Positions 45,330 through 54,124 of a DNA stretch of 64,000 nt are shown piece by piece. Numbering within the stretch: position 1 is the stretch's first letter; every line of letters starts with the position of its first letter. A model generated the notes under the pieces. The model was not told the origin of the DNA, did no database searches, and was given only the letters and a program-made list of their open reading frames with translations. The DNA comes from Gloeotrichia echinulata CP02 (GTDB taxonomy: Bacteria > Cyanobacteriota > Cyanobacteriia > Cyanobacteriales > Nostocaceae): NCBI GenBank assembly GCA_038087035.1, contig CP051187.1, positions 3,353,001 through 3,417,000 on the forward strand. The letters run 5' to 3'. Both the position numbers and the translations under genes were made by a program.

Positions 45330-46958
45330 ATGTATAACGAAGAACCCGCTACCCTCCAGATGGAAGTTCAACTTTCAGTACAAGGCTTCCAAACTTCCCC
45401 AGATCAAGAGTGGCTACCTAAAGCCCCAGAAGACTTAGAGAGTTACCAAGACTCATCAGTAACCTTACAAGAAGTTTTAGTGCGGTATCAAAAACGAGAG
45501 CATCTGTTTAACCTCCTGCGAAAACGGATGCACTCTTGTGATCAACTAGAAGCATTGCTGCAATTTGTATTACCACAAGTGCAGCAGTTATTGCAAACTG
45601 ACTGGATCATAATTTATCGCTTTCACCCAAGCGGTGGCCAGATAGCTTTTGACTCAGTGGGAAAACCATTGAAACCCTTGACAGATTTGGATATTGAAAA
45701 TACACGTCCACGAGAAACCCTCATAACGACAAGTAAAAATCTCTTTTCCCCAATCCCGAATCCCTTACAGATCACAGCCAATTTAGCAGTTCCGATTCTG
45801 TTGAACACAGAAAATCAATTGTGGGGACTGTTGATTGTCCATGACTGTCGTCATTCGCGTCAGTGGGAGAGATGGGAAATAGAGTCTCTAGAACAAATAA
45901 GTCTAGAAATTGCGATCGCCATTCAACAATCCCAACTCTCCCAACAAGTCCAACAACAAAGGGAGCAACGCCAGTTGGACGAAATCCAAGCACAGCAAAC
46001 ATCACAACAATTAAATATTACCTTAGAAGCGCTCCAATCTACCCAAAAGCAATTATTGCAGAATGAGAAAATGGCTAATGTCGGTCAAATAGTGGCAGAT
46101 ATGGCTAAAGAAATTAACAACCCCATCAACTTTATATATGCCAATCTCCAGCCCGCTAGTCAATACGCTGAAGACTTAATCAAGGTAATTGAACTTTACC
46201 AATACTACTATCCCACACCGACCGCCGTCATAGCCTCACATCTGCAAAAACTCGACCTCGGTTTTCTCAAGACAGACTTGCTAAAATTAATGTGGTCGAT
46301 GCGATCTGGATCTGATCGCCTCAAAGAAATCGTTTTCGCCTTGCAGAATTTTTCGAGCTTGGATGAAGGTAAAATGAAAAAAGCTAACCTCCATCAAGGA
46401 ATTAATAGTGTACTGGTAATTTTACAACATCGTCTAAAACCACAGCCTAATAGATTTGGGATTGAAGTAATTAAAGACTTCGGGGAATTACCCTTAGTCG
46501 AGTGTTATCCTGGTGAGCTAAATCACGTATTTATGAATATCTTAAATAATGCCATTGATGCCCTAGAAGAAAGAATGCAATATGATGAATCCTTCATTCC
46601 TAAAATTCGGATTTTTACAAAAATTGTCCGTAATCATTTATCATTAGTCAGTAGTGATGAAATCATAAATATTGGTAAAGGCTTGAACGAGAATTGCAAA
46701 ATAATAATTCATATCTCCGACAATGGAAAAGGTATGCTTCCCCATGTTAAAAGACATATATTTGAGCCATTTTTTACTACCAAAACAGTAGATAAAGCCA
46801 AAGGAATAGGACTATCAATTAGTCATAAAATTATTGTTGAAAAACATAAAGGCAAACTCAAGTGTAACTCAAAAATAGGTCAAGGAACGGAGTTTATTAT
46901 TGAGATGAATACAAGAGTAAAACGCTATGCAAATAGCAGAAACATGGCTAGCTTTTAG
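45330..46958 (+). CDS. GAF-containing histidine kinase homologue lacking the H-box His
   Basis: 542 aa, cytosolic. GAF-like region at about residues 65-205 (WIIIYRFHPSGGQIAFDS is typical of cyanobacteriochrome-like or light GAF; no bilin Cys identified). Gln-rich coiled coil, then the H-box reads VADMAKEINNPINFI: the codon at 46107-46109 is AAA, so residue 260 is Lys where the paralogue at 8920 has His. N box (NILNNAIDALEE), G1 (SDNGKGML), FFTTKT and GIGLSISH are intact. It should bind ATP but not autophosphorylate; a regulator of other kinases is possible. Confidence 0.9.
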   Translation: MYNEEPATLQMEVQLSVQGFQTSPDQEWLPKAPEDLESYQDSSVTLQEVLVRYQKREHLFNLLRKRMHSCDQLEALLQFVLPQVQQLLQTDWIIIYRFHPSGGQIAFDSVGKPLKPLTDLDIENTRPRETLITTSKNLFSPIPNPLQITANLAVPILLNTENQLWGLLIVHDCRHSRQWERWEIESLEQISLEIAIAIQQSQLSQQVQQQREQRQLDEIQAQQTSQQLNITLEALQSTQKQLLQNEKMANVGQIVADMAKEINNPINFIYANLQPASQYAEDLIKVIELYQYYYPTPTAVIASHLQKLDLGFLKTDLLKLMWSMRSGSDRLKEIVFALQNFSSLDEGKMKKANLHQGINSVLVILQHRLKPQPNRFGIEVIKDFGELPLVECYPGELNHVFMNILNNAIDALEERMQYDESFIPKIRIFTKIVRNHLSLVSSDEIINIGKGLNENCKIIIHISDNGKGMLPHVKRHIFEPFFTTKTVDKAKGIGLSISHKIIVEKHKGKLKCNSKIGQGTEFIIEMNTRVKRYANSRNMASF

Positions 46959-47042
46959 AGAATAATTAACTAATTCATAATGGCTTTGAAATTATGAATT
47001 ACATCAGCTAATGTACTATTAAATCGCATAATCAGGGCGACT

Positions 47043-47642
47043 ATGACTTCAACCATTTCCTCTAAACCTCGAAAATTACCAACCCAAGCAATAGGAGCCA
47101 AGATTTTCCACTCAGGTAATATCATTAGCTTGTTTATCATGCTCACCAGCGGACTACAAATTTATAACGCCAACCCGGTTTTTGGTGGACGTGCAGGTTT
47201 TCACATTCCGCCGATATTTACCCTAGGAGGTTGGCTCGCAGGAGGTAGACACTGGCATTTTTTGGCAATGTGGTTATTTTCGCTGAATCTGTTGTGGTAT
47301 GGGATTTATATTTTAATTACCCGACGCTGGCGACATCGGTTTTTGGGTGTTAATGATATTAATGCATTACAAAAAAGTCATAATCCCCAACGTCTAATTT
47401 ATGCTTGGCATCGCCTTGTTTATACAGCAATATTTCCGATTTTAATCCTGGCTTTATTTACAGGAATAGGCATGTATAAACCTGCTCAATTCCCCTGGAT
47501 TGTGGATTTATTTGGTAGTTGGCAAGCATTAAGAATAGTCCACTTCTCTTCGGTGCCACTGGTGATTATATTTGTGGTAATTCACTCTTTGTTAGGGCGT
47601 AAAGCCGGAGGTATTGAGCTAACAGAATCAATGTTTTGGTAA
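47043..47642 (+). CDS. Cytochrome b-type membrane subunit
   Basis: 199 aa, four membrane helices. His residues in helices (FHSGNIISLFIMLTSG, HWHFLAMWLFSLNLLW, AWHRLVYTAIFPILILAL, LRIVHFSSVPLVIIFVVIHSLLG) suit two heme b. It resembles the b-type cytochrome partners of YedZ/MsrQ and hydrogenase. Pairs with the molybdopterin enzyme 600 bp downstream, so it probably passes electrons to it. ATG start. Confidence 0.82.
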   Translation: MTSTISSKPRKLPTQAIGAKIFHSGNIISLFIMLTSGLQIYNANPVFGGRAGFHIPPIFTLGGWLAGGRHWHFLAMWLFSLNLLWYGIYILITRRWRHRFLGVNDINALQKSHNPQRLIYAWHRLVYTAIFPILILALFTGIGMYKPAQFPWIVDLFGSWQALRIVHFSSVPLVIIFVVIHSLLGRKAGGIELTESMFW

Positions 47643-47670
47643 AATAAAATCTGAAGAAAATTATTTTGAT

Positions 47671-48250
47671 AAATGACAAATGACAAATGACAAATGACAA
47701 ATGACAAATGAGTAATGAGTAATGAGTAATGAGTAATGAGTAATGACCAATGAGTAATGAGTAATGAGTAATGAGTAATGACCAATGAGTAATGAGTAAT
47801 GAGTAATGAGTAATGAGTAATGAGTAATGAGTAATGAGTAATGAGTAATGAGTAATGAGTAATGAGTAATGAGTAATGAGTAATGAGTAATGAGTAATGA
47901 GTAATGAGTAATGAGTAATGAGTAATGAGTAATGAGTAATGACCAATGAGTAATGAGTAATGAGTAATGAGTAATGAGTAATGAGTAATGAGTAATGAGT
48001 AATGAGTAATGACCAATGAGTAATGAGTAATGAGTAATGAGTAATGAGTAATGAGTAATGAGTAATGAGTAATGAGTAATGAGTAATGAGTAATGAGTAA
48101 TGAGTAATGAGTAATGAGTAATGAGTAATGACCAATGAGTAATGAGTAATGAGTAATGAGTAATGAGTAATGAGTAATGAAAAATGACAAATAACAAATG
48201 ACAAATGACAAATGACAAATAACAAATGACAAATGACAAATGACAAATAA
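47671..48250. repeat. Large heptamer array (TGACAAA, GAGTAAT, TGACAAA)
   Basis: About 83 units: TGACAAA x5, roughly 65 GAGTAAT units with TGACCAA interruptions near 47741, 47778, 47939, 48009 and 48129, then TGACAAA/TAACAAA units. The last unit contains the ATG of the next gene at 48240. On the minus strand all frames are open, giving spurious HYSLLIT ORFs. Confidence 0.95.
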
Positions 48251-48956
48251 CAATCCTCGTCAATTAACACGCCGTCATTTTTTACAAATATCTGGATTTT
48301 CTGGTATAAGTTTTTTGCTTAGTGGCTGCGGTACACCAACTTTTGAAGATTTAGTGGGTAAACTTTCCGAACCATTGAATCAGAAGGTTGAAGCGTTAAT
48401 CTTTAACCCACAAAAGCCTGTACCAGAATTTTCACAGAGGGAAATTCAACCAGAAGCTTTGATAGTTAATACCTTTAGAGATACGCCACTGATTGACGTA
48501 GACAAGTATCGTTTAATTGTTGATGGAGAGGTAAACAATCCTTTGAATCTCAGCATGGCAGAAATTCAAGCTTTACCTTTAACTTCTATGATTATTCGCC
48601 ATGTTTGTGTGGAAGGGTGGGCTGCAATTGTACAATGGGGTGGTGTACCTCTACGGGAAATTGTTGCGCTGGCTCAACCTAAAGCTAATGTCCAGTATGC
48701 TTTCTTTAATTCTGCTGATGGCTATTATGAAAGTTGGGATATAGCTTCGGCTTTACATCCTCAAACTTTATTAGCTTATCAGAAAAATGGTCAACCTTTG
48801 CCAGTTGATAACGGTGCGCCTTTGCGTTTAGCTTCACCAATTAAACTTGGTTACAAGCAAAGTAAATGGGTAACTCGAATTACACTGCTGAGTAACTTAT
48901 CCCTTTTTAAGGGTTACTGGGAAGATCAGGGTTACGAATGGTTTGCAGGACTATAG
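48240..48956 (+). CDS. Molybdopterin-dependent oxidoreductase (SUOX/MsrP type)
   Basis: 238 aa. N-terminal twin-arginine-like signal (LTRRHFLQISGFSG) followed by LLSGCGT, a lipobox-like cysteine. The SUOX fold core has DVDKYRLIVDGEVNNPL and the Mo-ligand Cys in MIIRHVCVEGWAAIVQWGGVPL. Likely periplasmic reductase of methionine sulfoxide or related. Electron donor is probably the cytochrome b gene upstream. The start ATG lies inside the heptamer array; that is the only ATG compatible with the Tat motif, so the array forms the leader. Confidence 0.87.
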   Translation: MTNNNPRQLTRRHFLQISGFSGISFLLSGCGTPTFEDLVGKLSEPLNQKVEALIFNPQKPVPEFSQREIQPEALIVNTFRDTPLIDVDKYRLIVDGEVNNPLNLSMAEIQALPLTSMIIRHVCVEGWAAIVQWGGVPLREIVALAQPKANVQYAFFNSADGYYESWDIASALHPQTLLAYQKNGQPLPVDNGAPLRLASPIKLGYKQSKWVTRITLLSNLSLFKGYWEDQGYEWFAGL

Positions 48957-48964
48957 AAAGTTAG

Positions 48965-49236
48965 GAGTAATGAGTGATGAGTAATGAGTAATGAGTAATG
49001 AGTAATGAGTAATGAGTAATGAGTAATGAGTAATGAGTTAGGAGTAATGAGTTAGGAGTAATGAGTAATGAGTTAGGAGTAATGAGTAATGAGTTAGGAG
49101 TAATGAGTTAGGAGTAATGAGTAATGAGTTAGGAGTAATGAGTTAGGAGTAATGAGTAATGAGTTAGGAGTAATGAGTTGGGAGTTGGGAGTTGGGAGTT
49201 GGGAGTTGGGAGTTGGGAGTTGGGAGTTGGGAGTTA
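48965..49236. repeat. Heptamer array (GAGTAAT / GAGTTAG / GAGTTGG)
   Basis: Begins after the oxidoreductase stop with GAGTAAT units, shifts to alternating GAGTAAT and GAGTTAG, then ends in eight GAGTTGG units. It runs to ~15 bp before the next gene. Third array in a 1.6 kb stretch. Confidence 0.93.
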
Positions 49237-49257
49237 AACTTAATTATCGCATGGCTG

Positions 49258-50355
49258 ATGAATATTTCACTCACTCGATTACTTAAATGGCTAATTTGGA
49301 CATTGCTGTTTCCTTTAGTTTTTCTCAATGGTTGGCTAGTGTTTCGCTTTTTTCAATATTTTCAACCATTAGTGACTATTCTGGTCTTGGCAATTTTACT
49401 GGCATTTATTTTAAACTATCCCGTTTCGGTTCTCCAGCAAAGGGGAATTAGGCGAAACTATGCAGCGGGATTAGTTTTTATATTAACCTTTATAATTTTA
49501 CTGGCTTTAGGTATCACGTTGCTACCTATTGTTTTAGACCAGTTTAATGAAATGGTGAAACTGCTTCCTCAATGGATTGATTCTAGTGAAGAAAAAATTC
49601 AAAGCTTGAATGATGTGGTGTTCAGCCAAAAAATAACAATTAATTTCGGTCAGATATTAACGCAAATAATCAACCGCTTACCTGATGAATTAGAGCATTT
49701 ATCAGATAGACTATTTAGCATAATTATAGACACAATTGATAGTATTTCGGAAGCTTTAATTACAATAGTCCTGACTTTTTACCTGTTATTTGACGGTGAG
49801 AAACTTTGGGAGACGATATCTAAAATAATCCCCTGGAGTTTTGGTCAGCAGATAAGTAAGTCTCTTCAGCTTAATTTCCAAAATTACTTGATTGGTCAGG
49901 TAAGTTTGGCTTTGCTGATGGGAGTTGCACAAACAGTGATGTTTTTGTGTTTCCAAGTGCAATTTGGGTTACTCTTTGGTTTAGGAATTGGGTTGTTGAG
50001 CTTAATTCCCTTTGGTGATGTTGTTGGTCTGATGGTCATCACTTTAATTATCGCCTTACACAACTTTTGGCTAGCAGTGAAAATATTAGCAGCGGCTATT
50101 GTGATTGATCAATTAATTGACCAGGCGATCGCACCGCGTCTGTTGGGCAAATTTACCGGAATTAGACCAATCTGGGTGATAATTGCTTTGCTGGTAGGAA
50201 CCTATATCGGCGGGTTGCTGGGTTTACTAATTGCAGTCCCTGTGGCTGGTTTTATCAAAGATGCTATCGATGGTTTTGTTGATCTATCAGATTCTAACAC
50301 TGCTGCGGCTGAAGATTTACCAGATTTATTGACAGAAGAATCAACACCACAGTAA
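49258..50355 (+). CDS. AI-2E family permease
   Basis: 365 aa from ATG 49258 (MNISLTRLLKWLIW); the frame is open upstream through the array from 49192, which is not used. Eight hydrophobic helices, with PIVLDQFNEMVKLLP and the conserved VIDQLIDQAIAPRLLGKFTGIRPIWV near the C-terminus, the marker of the PerM/AI-2E exporter family. Substrate unknown. Acidic tail. Confidence 0.87.
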   Translation: MNISLTRLLKWLIWTLLFPLVFLNGWLVFRFFQYFQPLVTILVLAILLAFILNYPVSVLQQRGIRRNYAAGLVFILTFIILLALGITLLPIVLDQFNEMVKLLPQWIDSSEEKIQSLNDVVFSQKITINFGQILTQIINRLPDELEHLSDRLFSIIIDTIDSISEALITIVLTFYLLFDGEKLWETISKIIPWSFGQQISKSLQLNFQNYLIGQVSLALLMGVAQTVMFLCFQVQFGLLFGLGIGLLSLIPFGDVVGLMVITLIIALHNFWLAVKILAAAIVIDQLIDQAIAPRLLGKFTGIRPIWVIIALLVGTYIGGLLGLLIAVPVAGFIKDAIDGFVDLSDSNTAAAEDLPDLLTEESTPQ

Positions 50356-50449
50356 GTTGGGGGAGTTAGGAGTTGTCCCTCATCTCCCCATGAGGCGAAC
50401 ATGATATTACATTTGATCCCAGCATTTAGACTAGTAGTAAATTATTGCC

Positions 50450-50575
50450 CAATACAGTTCAGTTAAGGAAAATTGTCGTAGGGGCACGGCACGAATAAAA
50501 TTGTCATTAGAAGAAAAAATTTTGGATGCCGTGCCCCTACAGTGTATATCATTCGAGCCTAACTGAACTGTATTG
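50450..50575. mobile_element. 126-bp MITE with perfect TIR and 10-bp target duplication
   Basis: Ends CAATACAGTTCAGTTA (left) and TAACTGAACTGTATTG (right) are perfect 16-bp inverted repeats. Flanked by AATTATTGCC at 50440-50449 and 50576-50585, a perfect 10-bp direct repeat. Inner inverted arms GTAGGGGCACGGCA / TGCCGTGCCCCTAC give a large hairpin. No coding sequence. Confidence 0.9.
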
Positions 50576-50603
50576 AATTATTGCCTTTTAAGATAAGCAA
50601 GAA

Positions 50604-51467
50604 TCATTTCTCTAGTTGCGTCTTGTAACGCGGATTTTTATTTGACTCGGTAAGTTCAGCGTCGTCCATGACTGGAAATTCCTCACAGCGGATTAACAGG
50701 GTTTCCATCGCCTCTGCTAAAGAAATCAACTCTGTCCAAGAAGAACCACTGACTAAATTTTGAGCATGAGCCAAGCGATTTCGCAACTGTTCAGCCGACT
50801 TGAGGAAACGTTCACCAAAACGCTTTGACTTCAGTCCAAGTTGCTCCAGTAGTTCTGGTTGATTTAAAACTAACTCGCGCTTATCGCAAAATTGTAAATA
50901 GTCTAACAAATCTGTGGCTTCGTTTCGTTCTTGACTTTCTCGCCATAGCCGTTGAGCAACTTCTAAGCGTTCAGGTTTGAGGACTTTTTGCCAAGAATTG
51001 TGGGGATAATAAAGCCGCACCAGTCGCAGTAGATTCATTTCTAGCAGTGTCACCAAGCCAAACAATAGCATTCGCGCAGGTGCTTTCTGCAAGTCACCAC
51101 AGGTAACAATTCCAGTTACCTGATTGCAGTCTAAGACAAACAATCGCGGAGTTTGTTGTAAAATGGGCAATAATTTCATCAGTGGGGTAGAAATGGCGAT
51201 GAGTTCTTTGGGATGAAATACCCGCTGATAGTCGCTACACTTGCCAGATTGAGCTTTGATCAAACTAGCACGTTCTACATAGCCGCTGATAATATCGCCC
51301 GACTCAATACCTACAACATCAAAATCCTGTGCTAGCATCCAACCCAGCACCTCTACCACCTCCGCTTCCGCTGAGACAGCTTTGAGCGGTTCAGCCACAT
51401 ATTCAATCGTGATATTATTCTCAAACAAACTCCGCAAATCTTGAGAACGCGATTTTAGCTGTTTCAT
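50604..51467 (-). CDS. CBS-like protein with C-terminal HEPN-type motif
   Basis: 287 aa. Residues ~15-130 look like a divergent CBS pair (IEYVAEPLKAVSAEAEVVEVLGWM, FDVVGIESGDIISGYVERASL, LFVLDCNQVTGIVTCGDL). Residues ~130-287 are all-alpha and contain EQLRNRLAHAQNLV, an RNxxxH motif typical of HEPN RNases. This could be a ligand-gated ribonuclease or a non-catalytic helical domain. No toxin-antitoxin partner is adjacent. ATG start. Confidence 0.65.
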   Translation of the reverse strand: MKQLKSRSQDLRSLFENNITIEYVAEPLKAVSAEAEVVEVLGWMLAQDFDVVGIESGDIISGYVERASLIKAQSGKCSDYQRVFHPKELIAISTPLMKLLPILQQTPRLFVLDCNQVTGIVTCGDLQKAPARMLLFGLVTLLEMNLLRLVRLYYPHNSWQKVLKPERLEVAQRLWRESQERNEATDLLDYLQFCDKRELVLNQPELLEQLGLKSKRFGERFLKSAEQLRNRLAHAQNLVSGSSWTELISLAEAMETLLIRCEEFPVMDDAELTESNKNPRYKTQLEK

Positions 51468-51679
51468 CTGCCCATAGCCATAAGATATCAGCAGGATCAG
51501 TATTTCATATCAGCCTGGGTTTTATCAGTGCAAGTTATGTACTTTTGTAGATGACATCTCTACAAAAGTGTAGCAAAAATCTGTCTATTGATGCTTGATA
51601 TTGCAATTCTAGATAATTTTAGGACTTACGCACTCGTGAGAAAAATCAAGGGGTTGGGCGCTCGAACAATAAAAACTTC

Positions 51680-51710
51680 AAGCGCCCAGACTTTTTGAGC
51701 CTGGGCGCTT
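51680..51710 (-). terminator. Intrinsic terminator of the copper-protein gene
   Basis: Perfect 10-bp stem AAGCGCCCAG...CTGGGCGCTT with an 11-nt loop. On the minus strand it is followed by GAAGTTTTTATTG. It sits 35 bp after the stop of the 122-aa gene. Confidence 0.75.
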
Positions 51711-51744
51711 AAATATTAGGTTGCAGAGAAACTTCTGCGAGGTA

Positions 51745-52113
51745 TTAGACTGAAGCAGGCATCATTTGCATAGATTTGCAACATTCTGCACATTTACGGC
51801 AAGCAGCGGCACATGCCATCATTTTGGGGTCATCACTCATTTTTTCACAAGCCATTGCACAGCGCTCGCACATTTCTGCACAGAGCATACAAGTGCGTCC
51901 CATGAACTCAGAACCGCCCATCATCATGTTCATGCACATCATACACATTTCCGAGCAGTCACGCATCATGCTCATCATGCCCATATCCATGTACTTACCG
52001 CCTTTAGACATACAGTAAGTCATGGTTTCCATACACATTTTATGGCATTCCATGCAAGCATCCATGCAGGTTTGCATTTCGGTTGTCATGGATTCTCTCA
52101 TCATCATCATCAT
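51745..52113 (-). CDS. Four-helix-bundle copper-binding protein (Csp/DUF326 type)
   Basis: 122 aa from ATG 52113; AGGAGT lies at 52121-52126, 7 bp upstream, which decides the start over 52158. Very Cys- and Met-rich: CMDACMECHKMC, CMLCAEMCERCAMAC, CAAACRKCAECC. The Cys spacing (CxxC, CxxxC) fits Csp copper-storage bundles whose core Cys bind Cu(I). Cytosolic, since no signal peptide is visible. The His count is low. It may buffer copper for plastocyanin and cytochrome oxidase. Confidence 0.88.
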   Translation of the reverse strand: MMMMMRESMTTEMQTCMDACMECHKMCMETMTYCMSKGGKYMDMGMMSMMRDCSEMCMMCMNMMMGGSEFMGRTCMLCAEMCERCAMACEKMSDDPKMMACAAACRKCAECCKSMQMMPASV

Positions 52114-52158
52114 AGGAAGTACTCCTGATTTGTTGATGTTTTGGTTGATGTTTTGCAA

Positions 52159-52751
52159 GTGTCCTTTGTCGGACTACTTCTTACATTAGTCCTTTCTTTG
52201 TAAACAGTCAATAGGGTTTTTACGGGGAATTTATAAGCCTACTATCCCGATATAATTACCGGGATTTGTTTCCTTAATTCCACATAACTTAGTGCTATTT
52301 TTCGGGATGGGCGCGATCGCTTGAAGGAACTGGTGACGACGTTGCAATAGCCTTGCGGGGGCGCAAAGCCTTGCGGGGGCGCAAAGCCTTGCGCCCCTAC
52401 TCAACTTGATGAATGTTGAACATATCTTCATAGGGGCGTAAGGCCTTGACCAAGCCAATTTTAGATTTTAGATTTTAGATTTTAGATTTTAGATTGTTTC
52501 GGTTCGAACAAGGCCTCGCCCGCGCCTAGGGCGTGTTTTCAAACTATTTGTTTAACCGGATAAATTTTTAGATACCCCTAAATCCACACGATATGATACC
52601 AGCTGTAGGGGCACGGCATTGCCGTGCCCCTACGCGAAATCCACATGTGTCAGCGTTTTAGTGGTATTGTATAAGACTTTGAAATCGCGGGACTAGCCCC
52701 CATAAATAAAATTTAGGGGCTATCCCGGCGCGGTTAACTTGGTATACCATA
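52159..52751. other. Repeat-rich intergenic region
   Basis: 590 bp with no supported gene. Contains three 18-bp tandem units (GCCTTGCGGGGGCGCAAA, 52350-52400), ATTTTAG heptamers (52462-52492), and a perfect 14-bp palindrome GTAGGGGCACGGCA t TGCCGTGCCCCTAC (52605-52633) that shares its arms with the MITE at 50450. Confidence 0.7.
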
Positions 52752-53354
52752 CTAGCAAATGTGTGTGGTCACAAACTTGATAACGTCAGCTAGTCCTTCT
52801 TTGGTTTTCAAATTCGTAAAAATAAAAGGTTTATCACCCCGCATTTTTTTTGCATCCCGTTCCATCACACCTAAATCAGCACCCACATAAGGCGCCAGGT
52901 CAATTTTATTAATCACCAATAAATCTGATTTAGTGATACCTGGTCCACCTTTGCGGGGAATTTTATCACCAGCCGCTACATCGATGACGTAAATTGTTAA
53001 ATCTACCAATTCTGGACTAAAGGTAGCAGCTAAATTATCGCCACCACTTTCCAAAAATACTAAATCTAAATTAGAAAATCGTTGTTCTAACTGTTCAATA
53101 GCAGCCAAATTCATCGAAGCATCTTCGCGGATAGCAGTATGGGGACAACCCCCAGTTTCTACACCCAAAATGCGATCGCTTGCTAAGGCCTGAGAACGCA
53201 CCAAAAACTGAGCATCCTCCTGAGTATAAATATCATTCGTCACTACCGCCAGATGATACTGCTCACGTAACGCTTTACACAAAGCATCTACCAAAGCAGT
53301 CTTTCCCGAACCCACAGGGCCAGCAACCCCAACGCGAAAAGTATTCATAGTCAA
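52752..53354 (-). CDS. ureG: Urease accessory GTPase UreG
   Basis: GTPase that delivers nickel to urease with UreE/F. 200 aa. P-loop GPVGSGKTALVD, VVTNDIYTQEDAQFL, ETGGCPHTAIRED (CPH nickel site), LESGGDNLA and VINKIDLAP. Complete. Transcribed after ureF across an ~80-bp spacer that contains an AGAGTTA heptamer run. Urease structural genes are not in the window. Confidence 0.97.
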   Translation of the reverse strand: MTMNTFRVGVAGPVGSGKTALVDALCKALREQYHLAVVTNDIYTQEDAQFLVRSQALASDRILGVETGGCPHTAIREDASMNLAAIEQLEQRFSNLDLVFLESGGDNLAATFSPELVDLTIYVIDVAAGDKIPRKGGPGITKSDLLVINKIDLAPYVGADLGVMERDAKKMRGDKPFIFTNLKTKEGLADVIKFVTTHIC

Positions 53355-53409
53355 GAGTCAAGAGTTAAGAGTCAAGAGTTAAGAGTTAAGAGTTAAGAGT
53401 TAAGAGTTA
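53348..53409. repeat. Heptamer run (AGAGTTA/AGAGTCA)
   Basis: About eight 7-bp units between ureF and ureG. Confidence 0.88.
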
Positions 53410-53434
53410 TTTACCCCATCACCCCATCATCCAT

Positions 53435-54124
53435 CTAACTGCGAAACAACCTTGTATACTGGGTTTGATGCTGCATACTTGCCAATGATAAACCCCAGCT
53501 ACAACAGGCGAGGTCATCATCTTCTAAAGCTAGAATTTCCATTGCTGCAGTATTTAGCAATGGTTGTAAATTTAGTAATAATTCCTGTCCTGCTGTTTGT
53601 CCTAAAGGTATCAGTTTGACGCCGGCTGTAATTAAATTACTAGCCCAACTATGCAGATATCCAAGTATTGCAGCTTGGATATTAATTTGCCAATGGGCAC
53701 AAGCAATAGCAAAGGCGATCGCATAATTGCAAGGATTACCTACACTATTGACGATTGGCAATATTTGTGGTATGAGTTTACCAAATAATTGGATGAGCGA
53801 TCGCCCCATTTGCCAGCTAGCAGCGCGTAATTCTTCTGTTTCCCTAGCAGCGGATAACCACAAATTCCAACGAGTGAGGGCTTGTAAATCACCTGTGTTC
53901 ACAGATTGATATGCTCTAACCATTACCGCCGCTTCTACCCGAATGGCACCATAACGCAGTTGCGCCTGTAACCATTGTTTCAGGTTTTCCTGATTTGCGA
54001 TCGCCCCATTTTCTACCAAAGTTTCCAAGCCTTCGGAATAGCTATATGCTCCCACAGGTAAAGCTGGGCTAGCTAGCTGCAAAATAGACAGAAAATGGCT
54101 ATGAGTGAGGGTGATGGTGTCCAT
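53435..54124 (-). CDS. ureF: Urease accessory protein UreF
   Basis: 229 aa from ATG 54124 (MDTITLTHSHFLSILQLASPALPVGAYSYSEGLE in family order; the first block here is HFLSILQLASPALPVGAYS). The frame is open to 54178. Contains AAWQ-like ASWQMGRSL and LYWQ-like residues, and a C-terminal QHQTQYTRLFRS, typical of UreF. Overlaps the 3' end of ureE by 26 bp, so they are cotranscribed. Forms a UreF-UreG complex that activates urease. Confidence 0.94.
   Translation of the reverse strand: MDTITLTHSHFLSILQLASPALPVGAYSYSEGLETLVENGAIANQENLKQWLQAQLRYGAIRVEAAVMVRAYQSVNTGDLQALTRWNLWLSAARETEELRAASWQMGRSLIQLFGKLIPQILPIVNSVGNPCNYAIAFAIACAHWQINIQAAILGYLHSWASNLITAGVKLIPLGQTAGQELLLNLQPLLNTAAMEILALEDDDLACCSWGLSLASMQHQTQYTRLFRS

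Noticed and set aside
47671..48250. CRISPR array
   Set aside because: Units are 7 bp and contiguous with no unique spacers, and no cas genes are present.
47566..48270. Three minus-strand ORFs of 200-234 codons with HYSLLIT repeats
   Set aside because: Products of the heptamer array, in all frames, with no conserved non-repeat part.
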